From positions 1-20,276 of the forward strand of contig JAFTDQ010000144.1 in NCBI GenBank assembly GCA_017454075.1: a stretch of DNA of 20,276 nt, given 5' to 3'. The number at the start of each line of letters is the position of its first letter. Position 1 is the stretch's first letter. A program made the position numbers and the translations under genes. The notes below the pieces were generated by a model. The model saw only the letters and a list, made by a program, of their open reading frames with translations. It searched no databases and had not been told where the DNA came from. Of the stretch, positions 6,698 through 13,136 are shown piece after piece. The stretch is from Clostridia bacterium (GTDB taxonomy: Bacteria > Bacillota_A > Clostridia > Oscillospirales > CAG-272).

Positions 6698-7592
6698 AAA
6701 AATGAGACTGATCAAACTCCGTCCCGTGCTCAAGGAGATAATCTGGGGCGGGAACAGACTTTCGGAAGAATACAATCTCGGTTCGCCGGGAGATAAGATC
6801 GCCGAGGCGTGGATGCTGTGCATGAGCCCGGAGGGGGAATCCGTGATCGAGGGCGGAAATCTTGACGGGACTCTCCTCAGCGAGGCGTTCGGCGGGTATT
6901 ACGCCGGGATGAGCGTGGCTTTCAAGCTGATCGACGCCGCCTCGGACCTGTCGGTTCAGGTCCATCCGTCAAAGACCGAAATGTGGTACGTCCTGGACTG
7001 CGAACCCGGCGCCCGGCTCGTCTCCGGGCTGTCCTCCGGATATGACAGGGAAGAGTTCGTGAAAAGCGCAAAGGACGGAACGGTCGGCAGATATTTGAGG
7101 TACGTTCCGGTAAAAAAGGGCGACGTGTTCTTTATTCCCCGCGGACTCGTTCACGCGATCGGTGGCGGAATCACTCTTGCCGAGATACAGCAGAATTCAA
7201 ACGTGACCTACCGCGTTTATGATTACGGAAGAGTAGGAAAGGACGGCCGCCCGCGCGAGCTTCATCTCGACGCCGCGGCGGACACCGTCACCGATATATC
7301 CCCGTCGGAGACCGACGCTGCGAGATATTCAGTCAGCCGCGGGCGGATCCCCGGGGAGGAAAAGCTCATTGCCGACTGCGAGTATTTCCGGGTAAGGGAG
7401 AGGACCGTCCCTGAAGGCGGGACGGCGCGCCTCCGCCCGGACGGTAAGTTTCTTTCCGTTATCTGCGTCGGGGGGGAGGGCAGGATCTCCCGGAGGATCA
7501 TCAAAAAAGGGGACTCGTTTCTTCTGCCGAAGGGATGCGTCGCGACCGTGCGCGCGGATTGCGATCTCCGGCTCATTCTCACGGATCAGTAA
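6690..7592 (+). CDS. manA: Mannose-6-phosphate isomerase, class I
   Basis: Interconverts mannose 6-phosphate and fructose 6-phosphate, linking glycolysis with mannose and GDP-mannose metabolism. The 300-residue length fits the short Bacillus-type enzymes. Zinc ligands are visible: Gln90 and His92 (SVQVHPSKTE), Glu97, and His155 in PRGLVHAIGGG. The family segment SNVTYRVYDYGR (170-181) with the catalytic Arg follows, then a C-terminal cupin domain. I chose ATG 6690, with GAGGT 8 nt upstream and the Rrf2 stop just inside; the frame stays open further upstream, but that overlaps the regulator. ATG 6702 is a weaker alternative. Pairing with an Rrf2 regulator is unusual for this enzyme. Confidence 0.94.
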   Translation: MDEKMRLIKLRPVLKEIIWGGNRLSEEYNLGSPGDKIAEAWMLCMSPEGESVIEGGNLDGTLLSEAFGGYYAGMSVAFKLIDAASDLSVQVHPSKTEMWYVLDCEPGARLVSGLSSGYDREEFVKSAKDGTVGRYLRYVPVKKGDVFFIPRGLVHAIGGGITLAEIQQNSNVTYRVYDYGRVGKDGRPRELHLDAAADTVTDISPSETDAARYSVSRGRIPGEEKLIADCEYFRVRERTVPEGGTARLRPDGKFLSVICVGGEGRISRRIIKKGDSFLLPKGCVATVRADCDLRLILTDQ

Positions 7593-7622
7593 AAAAAGGC
7601 AGCCGGTCGGGCTGCCTTTTTT
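7593..7622. terminator. Strong bidirectional intrinsic terminator
   Basis: GGCAGCC (7598-7604) pairs with GGCTGCC (7610-7616) around a 5-nt loop. The stem is preceded by seven A and followed by six T, so it works in both directions. It separates manA from the convergent zinc-ribbon gene. Confidence 0.93.
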
Positions 7623-7635
7623 GAGTTCGGATTAT

Positions 7636-8211
7636 TTACGGGATGAGACCTGTTCCGGCGATCGCGTCGTAAACGCTCTTTATAGCCGTCGAGATCTGAT
7701 CCTGGAATATGAGAGCGAATATCCCGGCAACGAGAAGCAGGACGACGCCGATGATGAGCCATACAAGCTTTGCCTGCCAGAAATGACGGACGTTTTTGTT
7801 TTTCGGCGCAAACGAAAGAACAAGCGTCATTATGAAGTTGATGACCGGGATGGAGAGAAGGATATCGAAGAGAATAAATACGCCGAGGGAGAGGGGCTTG
7901 TTTGCCTTTGCCTTGGCTTTTTCATCCTCAACGACCGCTTCCGGAGCTTCGTTTGCGATAACCGGGGGAGGAATTATCGGCTGACTCTGAGGAGCGGGAG
8001 ATACGACTGTCTCGGCCTTTTCCTCGACGCGCGCCTCCGCCTGTCTGATCTCTTCCGCCTTTTCGGAGACGGTCTCGCTTACTTCGGCGGCGACTTCCGA
8101 CGCTGCCTCTTTTACTTCTTCATCCGCCTTGGGGGCAAAACTCGCGCCGCAGTTCGAGCAGAACAGCGCGTCGTCTTCAAGACGGTTTCCGCAATTGGAA
8201 CAGAATTTCAT
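7636..8211 (-). CDS. Zinc-ribbon protein with two membrane helices, function unknown
   Basis: A 191-residue protein in three parts. A zinc ribbon occupies the N-terminus with Cys 4, 7, 18 and 21 (FCSNCGNR...LFCSNCG). An Ala/Glu/Val-rich, highly charged helical linker of coiled-coil character follows (about 30-70), then a Pro-rich stretch (SPAPQSQPIIPPPV, 71-84). Two hydrophobic helices close the protein (about 108-134 and 149-169). There is no signal peptide, so the ribbon probably faces the cytoplasm. Such 'zinc ribbon plus TM' proteins are common in Clostridia but have no settled function. ATG 8211 is chosen because AAGGA lies about 9 nt upstream; an in-frame TTG at 8229 overlaps that SD. 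Monocistronic, with its own promoter and a folded leader. Confidence 0.88.
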   Translation of the reverse strand: MKFCSNCGNRLEDDALFCSNCGASFAPKADEEVKEAASEVAAEVSETVSEKAEEIRQAEARVEEKAETVVSPAPQSQPIIPPPVIANEAPEAVVEDEKAKAKANKPLSLGVFILFDILLSIPVINFIMTLVLSFAPKNKNVRHFWQAKLVWLIIGVVLLLVAGIFALIFQDQISTAIKSVYDAIAGTGLIP

Positions 8212-8234
8212 CGGTTTATTTCCTTTCAAAGATC

Positions 8235-8275
8235 CGCTTCCCGCGGTCTGCGGCGAAGCGCGGCGTTTTCCGCCG
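8235..8275 (-). promoter_or_regulatory. Structured 5' leader of the zinc-ribbon gene (two hairpins)
   Basis: Between the predicted start site (about 8280) and the SD (about 8225) the minus-strand transcript can form two consecutive hairpins. The first is CGGCG (8261-8265)/CGCCG (8271-8275) with a 5-nt loop. The second is a 10-bp stem, CGCTTC+CCGC (8235-8244) with GCGG+GAAGCG (8250-8260), with one bulged base and a 5-nt loop. No U-run follows, so it is not a terminator. A regulatory or stabilising role is inference. Confidence 0.5.
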
Positions 8276-8286
8276 TTTACACTGAT

Positions 8287-8315
8287 ATTTTACCATTTTA
8301 CGGCGCTGTTGTCAA
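8287..8315 (-). promoter_or_regulatory. Extended -10 promoter of the zinc-ribbon gene
   Basis: Minus strand: perfect TTGACA (8315-8310), 17-nt spacer, TAAAAT (8292-8287) preceded by TGG. It points away from the dCMP deaminase promoter about 70 bp to the right. Confidence 0.82.
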
Positions 8316-8385
8316 CCTTTTTTAATTGAGAGAGCGTATTTTTGTGAACCCGGGCAAAAAACTCGGCGCCCGTCACCGCCGGACC

Positions 8386-8414
8386 TTGAAAACAAATGAA
8401 AATACTGGTATAAT
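8386..8414 (+). promoter_or_regulatory. Extended -10 promoter of the dCMP deaminase transcription unit
   Basis: TTGAAA (8386-8391), 17-nt spacer, TATAAT (8409-8414) preceded by TGG. The predicted start near 8421 would leave about 15 nt before ATG 8436. It is the only convincing promoter before the terminator at 18524. Confidence 0.8.
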
Positions 8415-8435
8415 TATACGTAAGAGGGAAAGACT

Positions 8436-8924
8436 ATGGAAAGAAAATCTAAAACAAATTATTATCTTGACATTGCGGAGGCCGTGTCCAAAAGGAGCAC
8501 CTGCCTGAGAAAACATTTCGGAGCGATAATCGTCAAGGACGACAGTATCGTGTCGACTGGATACAACGGCGCTCCGCGCGGCAGAAAAAACTGCTGTGAT
8601 CTCAATTACTGCCTGAGAGACGAACTGAAAATACCGCGCGGAGAGCGGTATGAGCTCTGCCGGTCCATCCACGCGGAGGCGAACGCGATAATCGCGGCTT
8701 CGCGCGACGAGATGATCGGGGCGACGATGTATATGGCCTGCGTCGACGCAAAGACCGGAGAGCTCGTTCCCGGGACGTCGAGCTGCGCGATGTGCAAGCG
8801 GACCGTGATTAACTCGGGGATCACCACCCTTATAGTGAGGGACACCCCGGATGAATACCGTGTAATAAACGTATCGGACTGGATAGAGGACGATGACAGT
8901 CTCGTCGGGCGGCTCGGTTATTGA
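8436..8924 (+). CDS. comEB: dCMP deaminase (ComEB-type)
   Basis: Deaminates dCMP to dUMP, the substrate of thymidylate synthase. The 162 residues carry the cytidine/deoxycytidylate deaminase zinc site: H79-A-E81-A-N (SIHAEANAI), and Cys 117 and 120 in SSCAMCKR. The dCMP-specific GYNGAPRG segment (42-49) precedes a Cys-rich insert (C53, C54, C59, C75), which may hold a second metal as in phage T4 deaminase. ATG 8436 follows an AGAGGG SD by about 8 nt. ComEB sits in competence operons in Bacillus, but no comEA or comEC is here, so a plain nucleotide-salvage role is more likely. First gene of a long operon; its last 32 nt overlap rimI. With dut it covers the two routes that feed dUMP. Confidence 0.94.
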   Translation: MERKSKTNYYLDIAEAVSKRSTCLRKHFGAIIVKDDSIVSTGYNGAPRGRKNCCDLNYCLRDELKIPRGERYELCRSIHAEANAIIAASRDEMIGATMYMACVDAKTGELVPGTSSCAMCKRTVINSGITTLIVRDTPDEYRVINVSDWIEDDDSLVGRLGY

Positions 8925-9351
8925 TTTTTTTGAGCCCGAGGACGGTTTTTCCGATCCCGGGATCACCGCGCTGTGCGATGAATGCGGCGTCGGGGACGTT
9001 CTCGGAAGCGGCGACGGGTACCGCAGGATTATAGCCTCTGCGCGGCAGGACGGCAAAACCGTAGGTTACGCCTGCGCTATGTACGTTGAAGATTCCGCCG
9101 ATATCGGGTCTGTTTGCGTGTCTCCCAGGTTCAGGCGGCGGGGAATTGCCGGGCGGATGCTCGACGGTATCATAGGACTTCTGAAAAAGAAGGGAGTCGT
9201 AAACGTTGCGCTCGAGGTCCGGGAGGGCAACGCGGCAGGGAGAGCTCTCTATGCTTCCCGCGGGTTTGCCGACGCCGGAATCATCAGGAATTATTATCGC
9301 GCCCCGACGGAGAACGCCGTCCGGATGGCGCTTGCTCTCGGTGAAAACTGA
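8893..9351 (+). CDS. rimI: GNAT N-acetyltransferase, RimI type
   Basis: A 152-residue GNAT-fold protein. The acetyl-CoA-binding core VCVSPRFRRRGIAG (74-87) has the R-x-x-G-x-G/A pattern, and the RimI-like tail LEVREGNAAGRALYASRGF (107-125) follows, then a Tyr-rich end (IIRNYYRAP). RimI acetylates the N-terminus of ribosomal protein S18, although firmicute homologues may have other targets. Its position just before tsaD matches the common firmicute tsaB-rimI-tsaD order; tsaB and tsaE are not in the window. ATG 8893 is the only standard start before residue 64, since a stop codon lies just upstream at 8884. AGAGGA is only 2 nt away, so initiation may rely on coupling to the overlapping deaminase gene; an ATT at 8920 would be a non-standard alternative. 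Confidence 0.88.
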   Translation: MTVSSGGSVIDFFEPEDGFSDPGITALCDECGVGDVLGSGDGYRRIIASARQDGKTVGYACAMYVEDSADIGSVCVSPRFRRRGIAGRMLDGIIGLLKKKGVVNVALEVREGNAAGRALYASRGFADAGIIRNYYRAPTENAVRMALALGEN

Positions 9352-9353
9352 AA

Positions 9354-10370
9354 ATGAAGATACTTGCGTTTGAAAGCTCGTGCGACGAGACGTCGGCGTC
9401 CGTCACAGAGCACGTGGAAGGAAGAAATACCGTTCTTTCAAATATCGTCGCGTCGCAGATAGATATACACGCGGCGTACGGAGGCGTAGTGCCGGAAATC
9501 GCGAGCCGCGCGCATACCGAGGCTGTTTCCGGTGTGTGCCGGGAAGCGCTCTCGGCGTCGGGCTGCTCCGTCGGGGATATTGACGCCGTCGCCGTGACGG
9601 CCGGTCCCGGGCTGATCGGCGCGCTTCTTGTAGGCGTCAGCTTTGCAAAGGGTCTGGCCGCTTCAAGCGGGAAACCGCTGATCCCCGTCAATCATATCAG
9701 GGGACATATCGCCGCGAATTATTATTCCGAAAACCCTCCTGAGCCCCCGTTTCTCGCGCTCGTCGTGTCGGGGGGACATACCTCGTTTATAAGAGTAAAA
9801 ACCTATACGGATCTCGAGACGGTCGGCAGAACGCGCGACGACGCCGCCGGAGAGTGCTTTGACAAGACCGCGAGGGTCATGGGGATGCCGTATCCCGGAG
9901 GCGCGATGCTCGACAGGGCTGCCTCGCTCGGGGATCCGCACGCGTTTGATTTTCCTTCGGCGGCGATACCGGGGGAAAACCTGGATTTTTCCTTCAGCGG
10001 AATAAAGACAAACGTTATCAACCTTATACACAAATTCGGTCAGAACGGTGAGGAAGTCCCGGTAAACGACGTTTCGGCGTCGCTCACACGGGCAGTCGTC
10101 GGGTCGTTTATAAAAAAACTTTCCGTCGCCTGCGACATGGATATTATCGGAAACGGGATCGTTCTGGCGGGAGGAGTTTCGGCAAACAGTCACCTGAGAC
10201 TCGGCGTGAAAACATTTGCCGAAAAGCGCGGGATACGCGCTTATATGCCGCAAAAAAATCTCTGCGGCGACAACGCGGCGATGATAGGCGCGCAGGGGTA
10301 TTTTGAGTTCCTTGCGGGCAACACGGCGGAGCTGTCGCTAAACGCCGACCCGAGACTCGGAGACAGGTGA
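9354..10370 (+). CDS. tsaD: tRNA N6-adenosine threonylcarbamoyltransferase TsaD
   Basis: Catalyses the last step of t6A37 formation, moving threonylcarbamoyl from its adenylate to A37 of ANN-decoding tRNAs, in complex with TsaB (and TsaE in bacteria). The 338 residues are full length. The ASKHA-fold start MKILAFESSCDETS is followed by the metal-binding pair H114 and H118 (PVNHIRGHIA), the phosphate loop LVVSGGHTS and the closing CGDNAAMIG segment. ATG follows the rimI stop by 2 nt. An essential gene in most bacteria, so its presence here supports a chromosomal segment. TsaB and TsaE must be encoded elsewhere. Confidence 0.97.
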   Translation: MKILAFESSCDETSASVTEHVEGRNTVLSNIVASQIDIHAAYGGVVPEIASRAHTEAVSGVCREALSASGCSVGDIDAVAVTAGPGLIGALLVGVSFAKGLAASSGKPLIPVNHIRGHIAANYYSENPPEPPFLALVVSGGHTSFIRVKTYTDLETVGRTRDDAAGECFDKTARVMGMPYPGGAMLDRAASLGDPHAFDFPSAAIPGENLDFSFSGIKTNVINLIHKFGQNGEEVPVNDVSASLTRAVVGSFIKKLSVACDMDIIGNGIVLAGGVSANSHLRLGVKTFAEKRGIRAYMPQKNLCGDNAAMIGAQGYFEFLAGNTAELSLNADPRLGDR

Positions 10371-10385
10371 GAAGAAATAATAATT

Positions 10386-10448
10386 ATGAAAAGACGGCGC
10401 GCCCGCCGGAAAAACAGAGGCTGTGATCATGACTTCAGGCAATTATGA
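10386..10448 (+). CDS. Possible 20-residue Arg-rich leader peptide before icd
   Basis: A short frame starting at ATG 10386 encodes MKRRRARRKNRGCDHDFRQL, with Arg or Lys in ten of its twenty residues. It ends at 10448, 20 nt inside the isocitrate dehydrogenase gene. Only a weak SD (GGTGAG, overlapping the tsaD stop) precedes it. It may be a coupling or leader ORF, or chance; nothing else supports it. Confidence 0.2.
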   Translation: MKRRRARRKNRGCDHDFRQL

Positions 10449-11607
10449 AAACGAAATAAAGGCCGCCTCGGCGGCTTACGAAAAACTTCTCCGTTCTCAG
10501 CTTGAGAGGGTGGAGAGGATAAACGCGGCGGGAGATTTCATCGATTATGAAAAACTTGACCGTCTCGTTATCGGAGTGTGCGGCGGAGACGGGATCGGAC
10601 CGGTCATAACCGGCGCGGCGAGAAAAGCGCTTGAATATCTCCTTTCGGACGATATAAAGGCCGGAAAAATCGAGATAAGAGACATAAACGGACTGACGAT
10701 CGAAAACCGCGTCGCACACATGCAGGCGATTCCCGACGACGCGATGGAAGAACTTCTCAGATGTCACGTCATACTGAAAGGTCCGACGACGACGCCCCGC
10801 GCCGGCGACCCGTGGCCCAATATCGAGTCCGCAAACGTCGCCATGAGAAAGCGGCTCGACCTTTTCGCAAACGTAAGACCGGTGAGCGTTCCCGAACAGG
10901 GGATAGACTGGACGTTTTTCCGCGAGAACACCGAGGGGAGCTACGCCGTCGGCTCAAACGGAGTCAACGTAACGGACGATCTCGCCCTCGACTTCTGCGT
11001 GACGACCACCGAGGGAACCCGCAGGATAGCGAAGCTGGCTTATGAGTTTGCCAGAAAAAACGGCAAGAACCGCGTCTCGATCGTAACAAAGGCAAACATA
11101 ATCAAGACGACGGACGGAAAATTCCTCCGGATCTGCGAAGAGATTGCGAAGGACTATCCCGAGATCACGACGGACAGCTGGTTCATCGACATAATGACGG
11201 CCAAGCTCGTCGACGAAAAGCGCAGGCGCGATTTCAGGGTGTTCATCCTCCCGAATCTCTACGGCGATATAATAACCGACGAGGCGGCGGAGTTCCAGGG
11301 AGGCGTAGGTACCGCAGGTTCGGCCAATATTGGAAAGAAATACGCGATGTTCGAGGCGATACATGGCTCCGCTCCGCGAATGGTGGAGGAGGGTCGCGCG
11401 AAATACGCCGATCCGCGGTCCATGCTGAGGGCGACAGTCATGCTTCTTTCCCACATAGGAAAGCAGGCCGAGGCCGACAGGCTCGCCTCGGCCCTGGATT
11501 CCCTCACTTCAGGAGAGAACAAAGTCAGCTTCACGGGGCGCGAGGGCGGCGATACCTGCGACGGGTTTGTCGGCAAACTCACGGCCGAACTCGAAAAAAG
11601 CGAATGA
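10429..11607 (+). CDS. icd: Isocitrate dehydrogenase-like beta-decarboxylating dehydrogenase
   Basis: Member of the isocitrate/isopropylmalate dehydrogenase family, 392 residues. Substrate-side residues favour isocitrate: S134-x-N136 (NIESANVAMRK) matches the S113/N115 pair of E. coli Icd, with Arg 140 and 150 also present. RENTEGSYAV (165-174) with Tyr172, TKANI with Lys221, and the metal Asp residues in NLYGDIITDEAA (277-287) complete the active site. HGSAP (312-316) is the nucleotide loop; NAD versus NADP use cannot be decided by eye. About 45 N-terminal residues precede the usual first strand. ATG 10429 has AGAGG 8 nt upstream, which makes the in-frame GTG 10423 unlikely. It would provide 2-oxoglutarate for glutamate synthesis. 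Next gene overlaps by 4 nt. Confidence 0.88.
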   Translation: MTSGNYENEIKAASAAYEKLLRSQLERVERINAAGDFIDYEKLDRLVIGVCGGDGIGPVITGAARKALEYLLSDDIKAGKIEIRDINGLTIENRVAHMQAIPDDAMEELLRCHVILKGPTTTPRAGDPWPNIESANVAMRKRLDLFANVRPVSVPEQGIDWTFFRENTEGSYAVGSNGVNVTDDLALDFCVTTTEGTRRIAKLAYEFARKNGKNRVSIVTKANIIKTTDGKFLRICEEIAKDYPEITTDSWFIDIMTAKLVDEKRRRDFRVFILPNLYGDIITDEAAEFQGGVGTAGSANIGKKYAMFEAIHGSAPRMVEEGRAKYADPRSMLRATVMLLSHIGKQAEADRLASALDSLTSGENKVSFTGREGGDTCDGFVGKLTAELEKSE

Positions 11608-12182
11608 AAAAAACCGCCGGACCGGGGAGACTTCCCGAATACTACAAGCTTATGCGCTCGCTTCTCTGGCAGAACGTCAGGAGGACAAGCAGCGGCGAAC
11701 TCGCCGCCTCCCTCGGCGTATCCCCGTCAACCGTGAGAAAAGACCTGGAGCGCTTTGAGGGCTGCTCGCGAAGCGGCTACGGGATAGACGTCGCGGCGCT
11801 TTTCCGATCCGTCGGCAGATCGCTCGGAACGGGCAGGGTACGGAACGCCGTGATGCTTACGGAAAACTGGCAGGGAAGCGAACATTCCGCGTCTCAGTTC
11901 GAGCTGCTCGGCGTAATGATCGCCGCACGGTGTGATTCCGACGACGTGCTTGAGACCATCGGCTCCCTGAAACCCGAGATACTCGTGATATGCGGCTGCT
12001 CAGCGCCCGGACAAATCCCCGGAATTGCCTCCGCCGCGGTCCGTATGGGGGTGCGCGGGATCCTTGACTATACCGGATCCGACCTTTCGGGGGCGGGCTG
12101 CCCCGTTGCGCGGGTCGATCCAGTCGGGGCGATGACGGATCTTATTTTTCAGATGACGATAAACGAAAAGGAAAACCCATAA
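11604..12182 (+). CDS. Rex-like DNA-binding regulator lacking the NAD(H)-binding motif
   Basis: The 192 residues align by eye with redox repressor Rex. The N-terminal winged helix matches well: RLPEYYKLMRSL (9-20), TSSGELAASLGVSPSTVRKDLERF (28-51), then GYGIDVAALF (58-67). The C-terminal half keeps Rex-like order, with RGILDYTGSDL (151-161) corresponding to the usual ILNFAP...L segment. However the Rossmann GxGNLGxAL motif that should follow NAVML (81-85) reads TENWQGSEHSA, and the FD-type acidic strand end is RCDSD. True Rex proteins are about 205-220 aa. DNA binding therefore looks conserved and NADH sensing lost or altered. The ATG overlaps the icd stop by 4 nt and the dnaD-like gene follows with no gap. 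Alternatives are a divergent Rex or a regulator for another ligand. Confidence 0.75.
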   Translation: MKKTAGPGRLPEYYKLMRSLLWQNVRRTSSGELAASLGVSPSTVRKDLERFEGCSRSGYGIDVAALFRSVGRSLGTGRVRNAVMLTENWQGSEHSASQFELLGVMIAARCDSDDVLETIGSLKPEILVICGCSAPGQIPGIASAAVRMGVRGILDYTGSDLSGAGCPVARVDPVGAMTDLIFQMTINEKENP

Positions 12183-13133
12183 ATGGAACTTAAACCCGTA
12201 TACGGAGACAGAGCGGTGGCAATTCCAGCAGCGGCCGTCGGGCTCGACGATCCCGAAGCTCTGAGGCTTCTTATACTTCTGTGCGCCGATCCCGCGATAT
12301 GTAAGGATCCCACCCCCTCGGCGCTTTCCGCCAATCTCGGATGCGACAGGGACACCGCCATGCTCGCGCTCGAAAAGCTCATTTCGGCCGGCCTTGTCAG
12401 AGAGGGAACGCAGCTGAAAGTGCTCGACGGGGAGGAGATCGCCGGCGCTTATGAAAGCGACGCCGAGCTCTCCGGGCTTGTCGAGGAATGTCAGAATATA
12501 TGCGGAGTGCTGTCCTTCAACAAGGCGGACGTATCACGTATCGTCGCCATGCGCAGGGAACTTGAAATGGATCCCGAGGCGATACTTCTGCTTTTTTCGC
12601 ACCTCGCCGAAAAGCTCAGGGAGACAAGAGAAGAGCGCGTGACTCCGGCATACGTGACAAAGGTCGCCTACGCCGTCAGGATAAGGACCGTCTCCGCCAT
12701 GACGGAGTATATAGAGAACGAAAAAAAGAAGCGTCTTACGGAAACGAAGCTTCGCACGCTCTTCGGGCTCGGAAAGGGAAAAATAAGCCCGAAATATCAG
12801 AAGCTTTTCGATACCTGGACCGGTGAATGGGGAATGGGCTTCGATATGATAGAGACTGCCTACGACATGGCGGACCCCGAAAAAGTCAGTCCCGCCTACG
12901 TCGGCGGGATACTCCGCGGCTGGTTCGAAAAGGGTATAAAGACCCCGGAAGAGGCCGAGGCGGCGAGGGAGAATCGCCTGTCCGGCGACGCTCTGAGCGG
13001 GAGCCCGAAAAAGCGCGGATCCCGCGGAGAGAAGCCGGCGATTATCGAGAGCTTCGATCCCGAAAAAACGTTCGACGACGCGATCAGGAGAAGCTATGAG
13101 GAAATGCTGAGGGAGATCGGCGAAAAGGATTGA
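12183..13133 (+). CDS. DnaD-domain replication initiation protein
   Basis: A 316-residue protein of the DnaB/DnaD superfamily that remodels DNA and helps load the replicative helicase at oriC or restart sites in Firmicutes. Visible parts: an N-terminal winged-helix region (about 22-85, with TPSALSANLGCDRDTAMLAL as the HTH), a first DnaD-like helical domain (about 100-175), and a second (about 190-260). The second ends in the DnaD2 motif Y239-x-x-x-I-L-x-x-W247 (YVGGILRGW). A charged, disordered tail follows. ATG comes directly after the previous stop, with AAGGA 10 nt upstream. The next gene encodes the helicase loader, a classic DnaD/DnaB-DnaI partnership. It could be labelled DnaD or DnaB; the sequence does not separate them with confidence. 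Confidence 0.87.
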   Translation: MELKPVYGDRAVAIPAAAVGLDDPEALRLLILLCADPAICKDPTPSALSANLGCDRDTAMLALEKLISAGLVREGTQLKVLDGEEIAGAYESDAELSGLVEECQNICGVLSFNKADVSRIVAMRRELEMDPEAILLLFSHLAEKLRETREERVTPAYVTKVAYAVRIRTVSAMTEYIENEKKKRLTETKLRTLFGLGKGKISPKYQKLFDTWTGEWGMGFDMIETAYDMADPEKVSPAYVGGILRGWFEKGIKTPEEAEAARENRLSGDALSGSPKKRGSRGEKPAIIESFDPEKTFDDAIRRSYEEMLREIGEKD

Positions 13134-13136
13134 TAT

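Noticed and set aside
8344..8375. GGGC...GCCC inverted repeat between the divergent promoters at 8315 and 8386
   Set aside because: Four-bp arms with a 12-nt loop; no better than chance in this composition.
8436..8924. Reading the ComEB-type deaminase as evidence for a competence operon
   Set aside because: No comEA, comEC or other DNA-uptake gene is present; dCMP deaminase alone is a normal nucleotide-metabolism gene.
10394..10410. GC-rich GGCGCGCC palindrome between tsaD and icd as terminator or operator
   Set aside because: No T run follows, the symmetry is only 8 bp of plain GC alternation, and the genes look co-transcribed.
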